From positions 540 to 49,422 of the forward strand of contig DJGZ01000025.1 in the NCBI GenBank assembly GCA_002433025.1: a stretch of DNA of 48,883 nucleotides, written 5' to 3'. The stretch's first letter is position 1, and the number at the start of each line of letters is the position of its first letter. This document shows positions 35,748-43,098 of the stretch, in pieces. This DNA is from Bacteroidales bacterium UBA5833. GTDB lineage: Bacteria; Bacteroidota; Bacteroidia; Bacteroidales; Lentimicrobiaceae. The notes under the pieces are model-generated. The model searched no databases. It saw nothing but the letters and a program-made list of their open reading frames with translations, and was not told where the DNA came from. Both the position numbers and the translations under genes were made by a program.

Positions 35748-35755
35748 TACATTTG
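35748..35755 (+). promoter_or_regulatory. -7 element for the GH109-like gene
   Basis: TACATTTG is an exact TAnnTTTG match, 19 bp upstream of the ATG. The leader would be very short. Confidence 0.55.
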
Positions 35756-35774
35756 CTACTTAATAAAATATTTT

Positions 35775-37175
35775 ATGAAGAAGCACGACAACAGCCGCCG
35801 CGAATTTCTCCGCCTTGCCGCACTGGGCACTGCCGCACTGGGACTTGGAACCACGGGAAAACTTTTTGCCGGAAATGCAGAAGGATATACTGAAATAAGA
35901 CCTTCGGGAAATAAATCCGTGATGGATCTTGCCTGCGAACCGCTCGAAACGGTGCGTATCGCCGTAATCGGCCTGGGCATGCGCGGCGAGGATGCGGTGA
36001 GGCGCCTGCTTCAGCTGGAAGGCGTGAAAATCAACGCCGTGTGCGACCTGGTGCCGGCCTTTGTACAGGAAGCCAACAATAAAATCACTAAAGCAGGACA
36101 TAAACCCGCCGCGGAATATACCGGCGAAACCGACTGGATGAAAGTGTGCGAACGCGACGACATCGACCTGGTTTACAACTGTACACCCTGGTACCTGCAT
36201 ACCCCCATTGCCGTTCACGCCATGAAACACGGCAAACACACGGCCCTGGAAGTGCCCGCCGCCATGACCATGGAAGAGTGCTGGCAGCTGGTCGACACTG
36301 CCGAGGAAACACAGCGCCACTGCATGATGCTCGAAAACTGCTGCTACGACTTTTTTGAGCTGGCCACCCTCAATATGGCGCGCAATGATGTTTTCGGTGA
36401 AATCCTCCATGCCGAAGGCGCCTATATCCACGACCTCAGGTCACTGAAATTCATGAAACAAAGCGAGGGCGGCTATTACAACTTCTGGCGGCTGGAATAC
36501 AGCAAAAAGCACAACGGAAACCTCTACCCTACGCACGGGCTGGGACCCATTGCCCAGATTATGGGCATCAACCGTGGCGACCGTTTCGATTACCTTACCT
36601 CCATGTCGACCAAACAGGCCGGGCTGAGCCTTTATGCTGAAGATAAGTTCGGCGCCGGTTCACCCGAAGCACTGGCTGAATACAAGCTCGGCGATATGAA
36701 CACCACCCTGATCCGCACGGTAAACGGCCGCACCCTGATGGTTCAGCACGACACCACCAGTCCCAGGCCCTACGACCGCCTCCACCTGATCAGCGGCACC
36801 AGGGGCATGGCCCGCAAATGGCCCCGCCCCGCCATTGCCCTGGAACCCAACGCCCATCAGTTTCTGAAGCCCGAAGCATATGATCAGCTGATGACACAGT
36901 ACGAACACCCGCTGGTAAAACAGATCGGCGAGAAAGCCAAAAAAGTCGGCGGCCACGGCGGCATGGACTTTATTATGGACTACCGGCTGATTTACTGCCT
37001 GCGCAACGGATTGCCCCTCGATCAGGATGTTTATGACGCGGCCGCCTGGTCGTGCATTGTGCCCCTGAGCGAACAATCGCTGAACCAGCGCAGCGGAAGC
37101 GTGGATATTCCCGACTTCACCCGGGGCGCCTGGAAAACCGCCAAACCCTGGCCGGTGGTGACGGTGGAGGGATAA
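35775..37175 (+). CDS. Tat-exported Gfo/Idh/MocA protein, GH109 alpha-N-acetylgalactosaminidase type
   Basis: 466 residues. The N-terminus has a twin-arginine signal, RREFLRLAALG. A Rossmann NAD-binding motif, VIGLGMRG, is at residues 64-71. Family motifs of GH109 are visible: CTPWYLHTPIAVHAMKHGKH, EVPAAMTMEECWQLVD, YPTHGLGPIAQ, and GGHGGMDFIMDYRLIYCL near the C-terminus. GH109 enzymes cleave alpha-GalNAc through an NAD-dependent redox step. The family also contains other oxidoreductases, so substrate is not certain. Single gene, downstream of gldED with its own promoter. Confidence 0.88.
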   Translation: MKKHDNSRREFLRLAALGTAALGLGTTGKLFAGNAEGYTEIRPSGNKSVMDLACEPLETVRIAVIGLGMRGEDAVRRLLQLEGVKINAVCDLVPAFVQEANNKITKAGHKPAAEYTGETDWMKVCERDDIDLVYNCTPWYLHTPIAVHAMKHGKHTALEVPAAMTMEECWQLVDTAEETQRHCMMLENCCYDFFELATLNMARNDVFGEILHAEGAYIHDLRSLKFMKQSEGGYYNFWRLEYSKKHNGNLYPTHGLGPIAQIMGINRGDRFDYLTSMSTKQAGLSLYAEDKFGAGSPEALAEYKLGDMNTTLIRTVNGRTLMVQHDTTSPRPYDRLHLISGTRGMARKWPRPAIALEPNAHQFLKPEAYDQLMTQYEHPLVKQIGEKAKKVGGHGGMDFIMDYRLIYCLRNGLPLDQDVYDAAAWSCIVPLSEQSLNQRSGSVDIPDFTRGAWKTAKPWPVVTVEG

Positions 37176-37451
37176 GCAGAATCAACTCAGGTGCCTGATA
37201 TATCTTCTCCTTTCGGGATACATTCCCATGCGGCAGGTGATTGACCCGCAATTAGCCGGTATTTCAATTTAAATTACCAGGGTGAAGTTTGTATTCTACT
37301 TGCCGGACAAAAACGGTATGCTGAAAATATAAAACCCGGCCCCGCGAGAGATGCTTGTCGTTTATCCCGGGGAGTAGTGGTTAAAAGTAAAAGATTTAGT
37401 GGATTAAAATTTTTTCTGCTGAAAATTATTCGCGGAAATATAATAATTGAT
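37176..37451. other. Intergenic region before the CRISPR-Cas locus
   Basis: No gene is recognised between the GH109-like stop and the cas6 promoter. The text is of mixed composition and becomes AT-rich from about 37380. No CRISPR repeat was seen. Confidence 0.45.
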
Positions 37452-37459
37452 TAAATTTG
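37452..37459 (+). promoter_or_regulatory. Candidate -7 element for cas6-WYL
   Basis: TAAATTTG matches TAnnTTTG exactly. It is 122 bp upstream of the cas6 ATG, leaving a leader of about 115 nt. Confidence 0.45.
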
Positions 37460-37581
37460 GCTTTCACTATCTATAAGGAAGCAATAGAGGAGATGTAATA
37501 ATTACGGGAACTTCAGAAAGGACATTCTCTCCCGGGCTTGCCGATAAAAGGAATATAACAGAAAATTATAGTACTATCAAC

Positions 37582-38385
37582 ATGCGTATCCGCCTGATTA
37601 TTAAAACTGACGAACCACACGGAAGTATAATTCCGGTCAACTACTCATACCCGTTGAGTGCCTGGATCTACCGTACCATTGCTTCGGGCAATCATGAATT
37701 TGCGGGTTTTTTACACGATTCGGGTTTTAAAACAGGTCTCAGGCAGTACAAGCTGTTTTGTTTCTCTCAGCTTCAGTTTCCTGAAAAAGGGTTTAAAGTT
37801 GATGGAGACAGGCTTACTATATTGAAGGGTGAATGCCGGCTTGAAATTTCGTTTATGGCTCCGCTTGCCCTGGAAACATTTATTGCAGGGCTGTTCAGGG
37901 GGCAGCGATTCCGTATTGGAGACAAGGTATCGGTGGCCGGTCTCAGGGTGGAATCGGTTGAAATTCTTCCGGATCCGGTATTTATCAGAACCATGAAATT
38001 CAAATGTATATCGCCGATTCTGGTATCAAAAGAGAGACACAATAGCCGGAATGCCGAATATCTTTCGCCTTTACACCAGGATTTTCAAAGAATATTTTTC
38101 GATAACCTGATAAATAAATACACCGCGGCTGTGACCTATGGATTTATGAAGGCCGGCGCGGATTCACTGACTGACAATTCAGACAGCACCATTAAACTTC
38201 TGAATACTTCAAAAAGTCATTTGATTACCATAAAAGCCGGCACGCCTCAGGAAACAAGGATAAAGGCATATAGCTTTGATTTTGAAATCAGTGCACCCCC
38301 CGACCTGATCTGTACAGGATATGTTGCCGGCTTTGGTGAAAAAAACTCACTGGGCCTGGGATGTGTGCAGTTAATCGCCAATTAA
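37582..38385 (+). CDS. cas6: CRISPR-associated endoribonuclease Cas6
   Basis: The 267-residue RAMP-fold enzyme cuts the CRISPR transcript inside each repeat, leaving an 8-nt 5 prime handle. The N-terminal ferredoxin-like fold contains the LSAWIYRTIASGNHEFAGFLH region, with His38 and His45 as candidate catalytic residues. The C-terminal Gly-rich loop, GYVAGFGEKNSLGLGCVQ, is at residues 246-263. It heads the locus, 37 bp before the WYL regulator. It would also process the crRNA-like RNA proposed at 39807-39917 if that is a substrate. Confidence 0.93.
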   Translation: MRIRLIIKTDEPHGSIIPVNYSYPLSAWIYRTIASGNHEFAGFLHDSGFKTGLRQYKLFCFSQLQFPEKGFKVDGDRLTILKGECRLEISFMAPLALETFIAGLFRGQRFRIGDKVSVAGLRVESVEILPDPVFIRTMKFKCISPILVSKERHNSRNAEYLSPLHQDFQRIFFDNLINKYTAAVTYGFMKAGADSLTDNSDSTIKLLNTSKSHLITIKAGTPQETRIKAYSFDFEISAPPDLICTGYVAGFGEKNSLGLGCVQLIAN

Positions 38386-38422
38386 CGGAAAAGCCAGCTA
38401 ATCAAAAAACACCGGTAATCGC

Positions 38423-39352
38423 ATGGACCAGCCCAAAGTGGACAGACTGCTCAGACTGATGATGCTGCTTACGGCAAACCGGGGCAACACGGTAAACGAC
38501 CTGTCGGACAGGCTTGGTATTACCGTAAGATCGGTCTACAGGTACATAGATACGCTACGCGGAGCCGGGTTCGTGATCAAAAAGAACAACAATTTCTACA
38601 GAATAGATAAGTCATCGCCCTATTTAAAAGAGATCAGCAACCTGGTGCATTTTACCGAAGAAGAGGCGCTGGTGCTGAAAAGCGCCATCGAAAGTATTGA
38701 CGAAAACAACCTGATAAAACAAAACCTGAAAAAGAAACTCTATACAGTCTACAATTACCGTATCCTGGCCGATACGGTTTCAAAGGGAAAAAATGCCAGA
38801 AACATCAATGCCCTGGTAGAAGCCATGGAAGAAGAAAAACAGGTAATTATCAGGGGATACAGTTCTGCCAACAGCAAAAGGGTGAACGACCGCCTGACAG
38901 AGCCATTTGCCTTTACCACCAATTACATTCAGGTGTGGGCATTCGATACGGTATCTGAAACCAATAAACTGTTTAAAATTTCGCGCATGAACGGTGTGGA
39001 AGTTTGTGAAACACATTGGCAATCAAAGGCGCGGCATGCAACTGCCCGTATTGATGTTTTCAGGATCAGCAGCACCGAATCACTTCCGGTTAAACTTACC
39101 ATGAGTCTGAGGGCGGCCAGCCTGCTTACAGAAGAGTACCCTCTGGCCGAAAAGTATCTGCAATGTATAAATGACAATCACTGGGTATTTGAAGCCGGGG
39201 TATGCAGTTACGACGGCGTTGGCCGCTTTGTTTCGGGATTGCTGGGCGAAATTTTTCAGATTGAACCCGATGAATTTAAACAACACATCATCAGTAAATT
39301 GGAAAACAACCTGATGAATTTGAAAAATAATCTTAAAAAAGACAGTTCGTGA
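38423..39352 (+). CDS. WYL-domain transcriptional regulator
   Basis: 309 residues. An N-terminal winged HTH (residues 1-62, with NDLSDRLGITVRSVYRYIDTLR) is followed by a WYL domain (about 130-215, with VIIRGYSS and PFAFTTNYIQVWAFD) and a C-terminal WCX-like region. WYL regulators often sit in CRISPR and other defence loci and sense nucleic acids or nucleotides. Its position after cas6 suggests control of this locus. The direct target is not visible. Confidence 0.9.
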   Translation: MDQPKVDRLLRLMMLLTANRGNTVNDLSDRLGITVRSVYRYIDTLRGAGFVIKKNNNFYRIDKSSPYLKEISNLVHFTEEEALVLKSAIESIDENNLIKQNLKKKLYTVYNYRILADTVSKGKNARNINALVEAMEEEKQVIIRGYSSANSKRVNDRLTEPFAFTTNYIQVWAFDTVSETNKLFKISRMNGVEVCETHWQSKARHATARIDVFRISSTESLPVKLTMSLRAASLLTEEYPLAEKYLQCINDNHWVFEAGVCSYDGVGRFVSGLLGEIFQIEPDEFKQHIISKLENNLMNLKNNLKKDSS

Positions 39353-39406
39353 CAGAAGTTGTCAAAATCAGGGTATTATTTTGTACCGTAATAAATGCCC
39401 TGATGT

Positions 39407-39808
39407 ATGAACAGACTGGAATTTTTGAAACAGATTCTGGCAGGATTCGGCGGGTTTTGGCTGGCAGGAAAGCGTGCTGAGGCCATACCGGCGGAAAAAC
39501 CGGAACCCGTTTCGCTCGGCATTATGCCGGTAGCCGGTTACCGGTACTATGATGGAAAAAAAATTGAAAACAGGATAAAACCAGGGGATAAAGCCCGGCT
39601 GAAGCGTGAACCCGAAAATAAATACGACCGCGATGCCATAGCTGTTTACATTATGGGGCACAAAATCGGATACATCCCGCGCCGGCATAATCCCGTGATT
39701 GCCTTAATGATGGATCAGAAAGCAAATGTAAACGCAACCATTGCTTACGTTAATAAAGAGGAAGTGGAAGAAGGAAGGGTTTGGGTGGAGGTGAGGATTG
39801 ATAAATAA
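39407..39808 (+). CDS. HIRAN-domain protein with an N-terminal signal-like segment
   Basis: 133 residues. Residues about 36-130 match the HIRAN pattern: VAGYRYYDG, LKREPENKYDRDAIAVY and KIGYIPRRHN. HIRAN domains bind DNA ends with a free 3 prime strand and are found in helicase/nuclease proteins such as HLTF. Here the domain stands alone after a hydrophobic N-terminus (FLKQILAGFGGFWLAG) that resembles an export signal, which is odd for a DNA-binding protein. It lies 54 bp after the WYL regulator and probably belongs to the cas6 transcription unit. Confidence 0.85.
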   Translation: MNRLEFLKQILAGFGGFWLAGKRAEAIPAEKPEPVSLGIMPVAGYRYYDGKKIENRIKPGDKARLKREPENKYDRDAIAVYIMGHKIGYIPRRHNPVIALMMDQKANVNATIAYVNKEEVEEGRVWVEVRIDK

Positions 39809-39841
39809 AAAGTGCCAGAACTACTTTAAGTAATTCTGGCA
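39803..39841 (-). terminator. Minus-strand intrinsic terminator of the crRNA-like unit
   Basis: Read on the minus strand, TGCCAGAA (39841-39834) pairs with TTCTGGCA (39820-39813). The stem extends inward through a T-G and four Watson-Crick pairs to 13 bp with a TAA loop. CTTTTTATTT follows. On the plus strand no T tract follows the hairpin, so it is best read as ending a minus-strand RNA. Confidence 0.8.
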
Positions 39842-39917
39842 GCATAACAAACAAGCTTTTACTTTTTTCATGTATTTCAATTCCAAAATGGTACGATTTG
39901 CATATACTATTTTTGTT
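39807..39917 (-). ncRNA. Putative CreR/CreA-like crRNA-like RNA guiding Cascade to the cas operon
   Basis: A minus-strand unit of about 110 nt can be read between the HIRAN gene and the cas operon. Its -7 element TATCTTTG (39924-39931) puts the start near 39917. A single repeat-like segment (39903-39874) contains AATCGTACC and TGGAATTGAAAT and ends in ATTGAAAT, close to the canonical type I-B handle ATTGAAA(C/G). Next come 32 nt of spacer-like sequence (39873-39842) and a strong terminator. The first 11 spacer bases, ACATGAAAAAA, and positions 14-21 match the cas leader at 39987-39967. The two mismatches fall at positions 12 and 13. No second repeat is present; the terminator would define the 3 prime end. 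The parts are visible; expression and function are inferred. Confidence 0.65.
39874..39903 (-). CRISPR. Solitary degenerate type I-B CRISPR repeat
   Basis: The 30 nt resemble type I-B repeats of the GTTTTAATCGTACC...GGAATTGAAAC type, which I recall from Bacteroidota and other phyla. The 3 prime half, including the handle region, is well preserved. The 5 prime end (ATGCAA instead of GTTTTA) is diverged. Only one copy is found in the window. The array repeat of this organism is not available here for comparison. Confidence 0.65.
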
Positions 39918-39923
39918 ATGATG

Positions 39924-39931
39924 CAAAGATA
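39924..39931 (-). promoter_or_regulatory. -7 element of the crRNA-like RNA
   Basis: The minus strand reads TATCTTTG, an exact TAnnTTTG match, about 20 bp upstream of the degenerate repeat. It is back to back with the plus-strand TAAATTTG at 39940-39947, with eight bases between them. Confidence 0.6.
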
Positions 39932-39939
39932 ATAATTTT

Positions 39940-39947
39940 TAAATTTG
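39940..39947 (+). promoter_or_regulatory. Candidate distal -7 element of the cas effector operon
   Basis: TAAATTTG matches the consensus exactly. Transcription from here would start near 39953, so the guide-matched site at 39967-39987 would lie in the leader, just downstream of the start. Confidence 0.55.
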
Positions 39948-39966
39948 TGCGTTATTTTAATTGATT

Positions 39967-39990
39967 AAGCTTTTTATTTTTTCATGTTGG
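39967..39990 (-). promoter_or_regulatory. Predicted Cascade operator: protospacer with CCA PAM
   Basis: Read on the minus strand, CCA (39990-39988) precedes 21 bases (39987-39967). These equal the crRNA-like spacer at positions 1-11 and 14-21. The match begins exactly at the first base after the handle, and the base beside the handle is unmatched. CCA fits PAMs reported for type I-B systems of the CCN type. Binding here could block the distal promoter by roadblock or the proximal promoter by occlusion. Partial pairing would favour repression over DNA cleavage. Confidence 0.6.
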
Positions 39991-40000
39991 GTCTTTTTTT

Positions 40001-40008
40001 TATTTTTG
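40001..40008 (+). promoter_or_regulatory. Candidate proximal -7 element of the cas effector operon
   Basis: TATTTTTG matches the consensus exactly and lies 16 bp upstream of the ATG at 40025. Starting here, the predicted Cascade site covers about -48 to -25. Confidence 0.5.
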
Positions 40009-40024
40009 CAGAAAAATTCCAACC

Positions 40025-40282
40025 ATGAAATCTAAACGATATATTTTTCAAAATTTTGAATCTCATTTAATGGATGAGGTAGATGTTAAACTATTTGTTA
40101 AAAAGAAGGTTGAGTTCTTAAACGGTAAAGGTTTCTCAAAAGAACAGATTTTCATTATTATCTTTGAAGATGAAAGTTTCTCAAGTTCTTTTATTGATGT
40201 TAAATCCTTTTATCTTTTGCACGAATATTTTAATACTTTAAATTATGATCAAAGAAATTTGTCAATTTGTGGAAACACTTGA
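40025..40282 (+). CDS. 85-residue protein of unknown function, first ORF of the cas operon
   Basis: The ORF begins 16 bp after a good -7 element and overlaps the cas8b start by 38 bp, so it appears translationally linked to cas8b. Its sequence is rich in Phe, Lys, Asp and Glu (FVKKKVEFLNGKGFSKEQ, IIIFEDESF) with no signal peptide or membrane segment. I recognise no family. It could be a small Cascade accessory, a regulatory leader peptide or an unrelated cargo gene. It is the first product affected by any repression at 39967-39990. Confidence 0.6.
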   Translation: MKSKRYIFQNFESHLMDEVDVKLFVKKKVEFLNGKGFSKEQIFIIIFEDESFSSSFIDVKSFYLLHEYFNTLNYDQRNLSICGNT

Positions 40283-42092
40283 AGAAGGTGCTCCTGATCT
40301 TTTTGAAGAAGGAGCTAAACTCAAGGAGGGTATTTACATTGCTCTGGATATAGGTCTGGTGGAGGGTAAATATGTACTAAAGAATGTTGATGAAAACGGA
40401 AACATCTTGAATGAAGATGCTGGACTCTACACAAAGAAGGATGAGCTTACTCCATTTTTCGAAAAATGCCGATTGATTCTTCAAGCTTCAAAGCCCGTTT
40501 CTGCAGCTAAGATTTTTAATCCAAACAAGAAAATCTTTAATGTTACATGCAATCCTTATGCTGTAGGTTGTACTAAAAAAATCATTGACAAGAATCTCGA
40601 AAACATTGGCAAAGAAGGGATTCTAAACGAATTGATTAAACAATATTTTAATAAGGCAGAAGAGTTTGTTGGAGAGGGTAATCCCAAAATTTGGTTTGAC
40701 GGGTTTAAAACCTTTTTAAAAGATAACTTTTGGAATGTACTTGAAATGGTTGGTTATTCTGATCTCAAAGATGCATATTCGATTATAATTTTCTTGAAGA
40801 ACCCAGCTGTTGAAGATTTTAAAATTCCATATCAAAAATATCTCGGTCAAAATGTATTCAACAAAGCTGATTACAATACGGTATATGCCGATATTACATT
40901 TGGAATCAGTGATAGCCTCAGTTCATTTAATGACAAGAAACGCTTTTTGCAGCATCAATCGGCAAGTTTTAAATATAATTATCGCGTTCATGGTGAAGAT
41001 GCACAGTTAATTTGGAAATTTTACCAACTCAGCCAGAATAAACAACTACCAAACCCACTTCCAATTTTTGTTGACAAAGAAGAGGCAAACCTTAATACAG
41101 ATGTAGCAAGGCTATTCAACAATGAAGGAGTTGCAGGGTATTCTGAAATCATTCGGTCACTTTTGAATCTTAGAAGAACCAATCTTCAAAATTTCTACCT
41201 CTTGTTTGTCCAGAAAGGACAAATAATTGATTTGGATTTTGTACCTGTTTTTAAATATACTTTAAAAGATAAAGCAGGAAATGATTTCACTTTAAAGGAG
41301 ATATTTGGGTCCGATCCAATCGTCTATTTCGACAGTAAAGATCACAATATCTTTGACTTCCAGTTCATGGTTGTAAACCCTATCTTCAACAAACAACTGG
41401 CACAAGAAACCAAAGCGGGCACCATTTGGATAAAATATTTCGACGATATAGAGATAAAGCCGGATTATGGCTTAACTGATGCGATTTATAACCTCCTTTA
41501 TAAATACCGTAAAGCATGGTACGACTTCATTTATAAATCGAAACATCAAACAATTACCATGAACATGATTGCTGAAATGTTCTTGGAATCGATTATCGAT
41601 GATTTGCGACATGACGAAGAATTTAAAAAAACACCGCAATTACGAAAAAAGCTAAGCCTGTGGTTTGGTATACAACCTTTGTTTGATAACAACTTTAATT
41701 TGAATAATATGGCAAATAAAACCTTTGAACTACAAACGAAGATTCGGGAGATTGCCCAAACCGAATCATTACACATCACCAAAGATGATGAATTCGCTTT
41801 TGCGGCAGGGCAAATTATTTGGAAATTGCTGATCCAAAGTGAATCGGCAAACCGATCACATGCACTACTTGAACCATTCTTGCAAAAAACAGAGCCTGCT
41901 TTGTTTAAACAAACAATTGCAAGTACGTTTAATATGTACAAATACAAGTTTGTGCTATATCCCGCCAAATACGAATTTGATAAGCTGTTTAGTGAGGTAA
42001 TGGGATATGAGCCTGAAACTTCAAATATGAAAGAACACTTACCAATGATTTTGGCAGGTTATTTTTCAGAATCGACTTTCAAGAAACAATAA
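40245..42092 (+). CDS. cas8b: Type I-B Cascade large subunit Cas8b (Csh1-like)
   Basis: 615 residues. The N-terminus MIKEICQFVETLEEG and the position before cas7-cas5-cas3 fit Csh1/Cas8b of type I-B, which recognises the PAM and holds the target. Type I-B cas8b genes usually also encode the small subunit Cas11 from an internal start in the C-terminal region. Internal Met codons near residues 445-520 are compatible with that, but I cannot fix one. It overlaps the 85-codon ORF by 38 bp and precedes cas7 by 18 bp. Sequence is AT-rich compared with cas6. Confidence 0.85.
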   Translation: MIKEICQFVETLEEGAPDLFEEGAKLKEGIYIALDIGLVEGKYVLKNVDENGNILNEDAGLYTKKDELTPFFEKCRLILQASKPVSAAKIFNPNKKIFNVTCNPYAVGCTKKIIDKNLENIGKEGILNELIKQYFNKAEEFVGEGNPKIWFDGFKTFLKDNFWNVLEMVGYSDLKDAYSIIIFLKNPAVEDFKIPYQKYLGQNVFNKADYNTVYADITFGISDSLSSFNDKKRFLQHQSASFKYNYRVHGEDAQLIWKFYQLSQNKQLPNPLPIFVDKEEANLNTDVARLFNNEGVAGYSEIIRSLLNLRRTNLQNFYLLFVQKGQIIDLDFVPVFKYTLKDKAGNDFTLKEIFGSDPIVYFDSKDHNIFDFQFMVVNPIFNKQLAQETKAGTIWIKYFDDIEIKPDYGLTDAIYNLLYKYRKAWYDFIYKSKHQTITMNMIAEMFLESIIDDLRHDEEFKKTPQLRKKLSLWFGIQPLFDNNFNLNNMANKTFELQTKIREIAQTESLHITKDDEFAFAAGQIIWKLLIQSESANRSHALLEPFLQKTEPALFKQTIASTFNMYKYKFVLYPAKYEFDKLFSEVMGYEPETSNMKEHLPMILAGYFSESTFKKQ

Positions 42093-42110
42093 TTATTAAA
42101 TCAAAACAAT

Positions 42111-43043
42111 ATGACTTATTCAAAACGAATTTTTGGCGCAGCAATAGTGAAAGCAATTAACGCAAACTATAACGCTGATTTCTCTGGACAACCAAGAACA
42201 CTACCCAATGGAGTCGTTTATGCGACCGACAAAGCATTGAAATATGCAGTAAAAAATTTCTTAAAGGAAAACTATTCATCTGAAAAAGTTTTCTATTTCA
42301 AGCGTTTTAATGAAGATTTCATTCCATTTAGTTTGGATGATGCTTTTTCTAAAGCCTTCCCAGAGCATAAAGACGAGAAGGATAAGAAATTGATTGCCAA
42401 AGACTTGTTGAGCTGCATTGACATACGTTTGTTCGGGGCAACTTTTGCAAAAAAATCCAAAACAAACAATGTTGCTATTTCAGTGCATGGTCCTGTTCAA
42501 ATTACTCATGGAATAAATATCTGGCACGAGAACAATTTTTATTCAGAACAGATCATGTCGCCCTTTAGAAATCCAAATGAAAATAGCGAGGATAATTCAG
42601 CCACCACTCTTGGGCGTCAAAGCCGTTTGCACGAAGGACACTATTTGCATCATTTTTCAGTGAACCCAAAAAACTTGGAAGATATAACGGAATTGGCAGG
42701 TAAGGATGCTAAAGCGCTTTCTGCTGAAGACATTTCCAAGTTAAAAGAAGCTTTGCAAAAGGGTGTAACCTATTACGATTCAGCTGCTAAAGCGGGCTGC
42801 GAGAATGAATTATTGATTTGGGTGACATTAAAATCCGAATCCAAACTCGTGCTCCCCAATTTTACTCAATTGTTGAAAATGAGCAAAGAAAAAGTAGACG
42901 GAAAAGTACAACTTGATTTGTCAGATTTGAAAACAGTTGTTGATGCCAATACTCCAGAAATTGAGACAATCGAAATTTACTTGAATAAAGCATCGATTGA
43001 GGTAAAGAATATGCCGGAAAACGCAACACTAAAAAGTTTGTAG
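42111..43043 (+). CDS. cas7: Cascade backbone subunit Cas7 (Csh2-like)
   Basis: The 310-residue RAMP protein polymerises along the crRNA spacer. Typical Csh2/Cas7 features are CIDIRLFGATFA (residues about 103-114), followed by VHGPVQITHGIN, and the LHEGHYLHHFSVNP segment near 180. It is followed by a strong hairpin before cas5. It is likely the most abundant subunit of the complex. Confidence 0.93.
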   Translation: MTYSKRIFGAAIVKAINANYNADFSGQPRTLPNGVVYATDKALKYAVKNFLKENYSSEKVFYFKRFNEDFIPFSLDDAFSKAFPEHKDEKDKKLIAKDLLSCIDIRLFGATFAKKSKTNNVAISVHGPVQITHGINIWHENNFYSEQIMSPFRNPNENSEDNSATTLGRQSRLHEGHYLHHFSVNPKNLEDITELAGKDAKALSAEDISKLKEALQKGVTYYDSAAKAGCENELLIWVTLKSESKLVLPNFTQLLKMSKEKVDGKVQLDLSDLKTVVDANTPEIETIEIYLNKASIEVKNMPENATLKSL

Positions 43044-43054
43044 AAAATAATTAT

Positions 43055-43083
43055 CCCTGGCAGGACTTCGAATCCTGCCAGGG
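43055..43083 (+). promoter_or_regulatory. Perfect 11-bp hairpin between cas7 and cas5
   Basis: CCCTGGCAGGA (43055-43065) pairs with TCCTGCCAGGG (43073-43083) around a 7-nt CTTCGAA loop. No T tract follows. In an operon it could shield the upstream mRNA end and raise Cas7 output relative to Cas5 and Cas3, or simply be a dispersed repeat. Its 11-7-11 layout equals that of the CCTAACAGGTT hairpins near 31.7 and 33.4 kb. Confidence 0.75.
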
Positions 43084-43098
43084 ATTAACACTAAAAGT

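Noticed and set aside
39813..39841. Hairpin read as the terminator of the HIRAN gene on the plus strand
   Set aside because: No T tract follows on the plus strand, whereas CTTTTTATTT follows on the minus strand; a bidirectional role is possible but secondary.
39853..39987. The spacer-leader match as a mere low-complexity T-run coincidence
   Set aside because: Not accepted as the best explanation: the match also includes AAGC and CATGT ends, starts exactly at the handle boundary and has CCA beside it. Low complexity remains a caveat to be tested by conservation.
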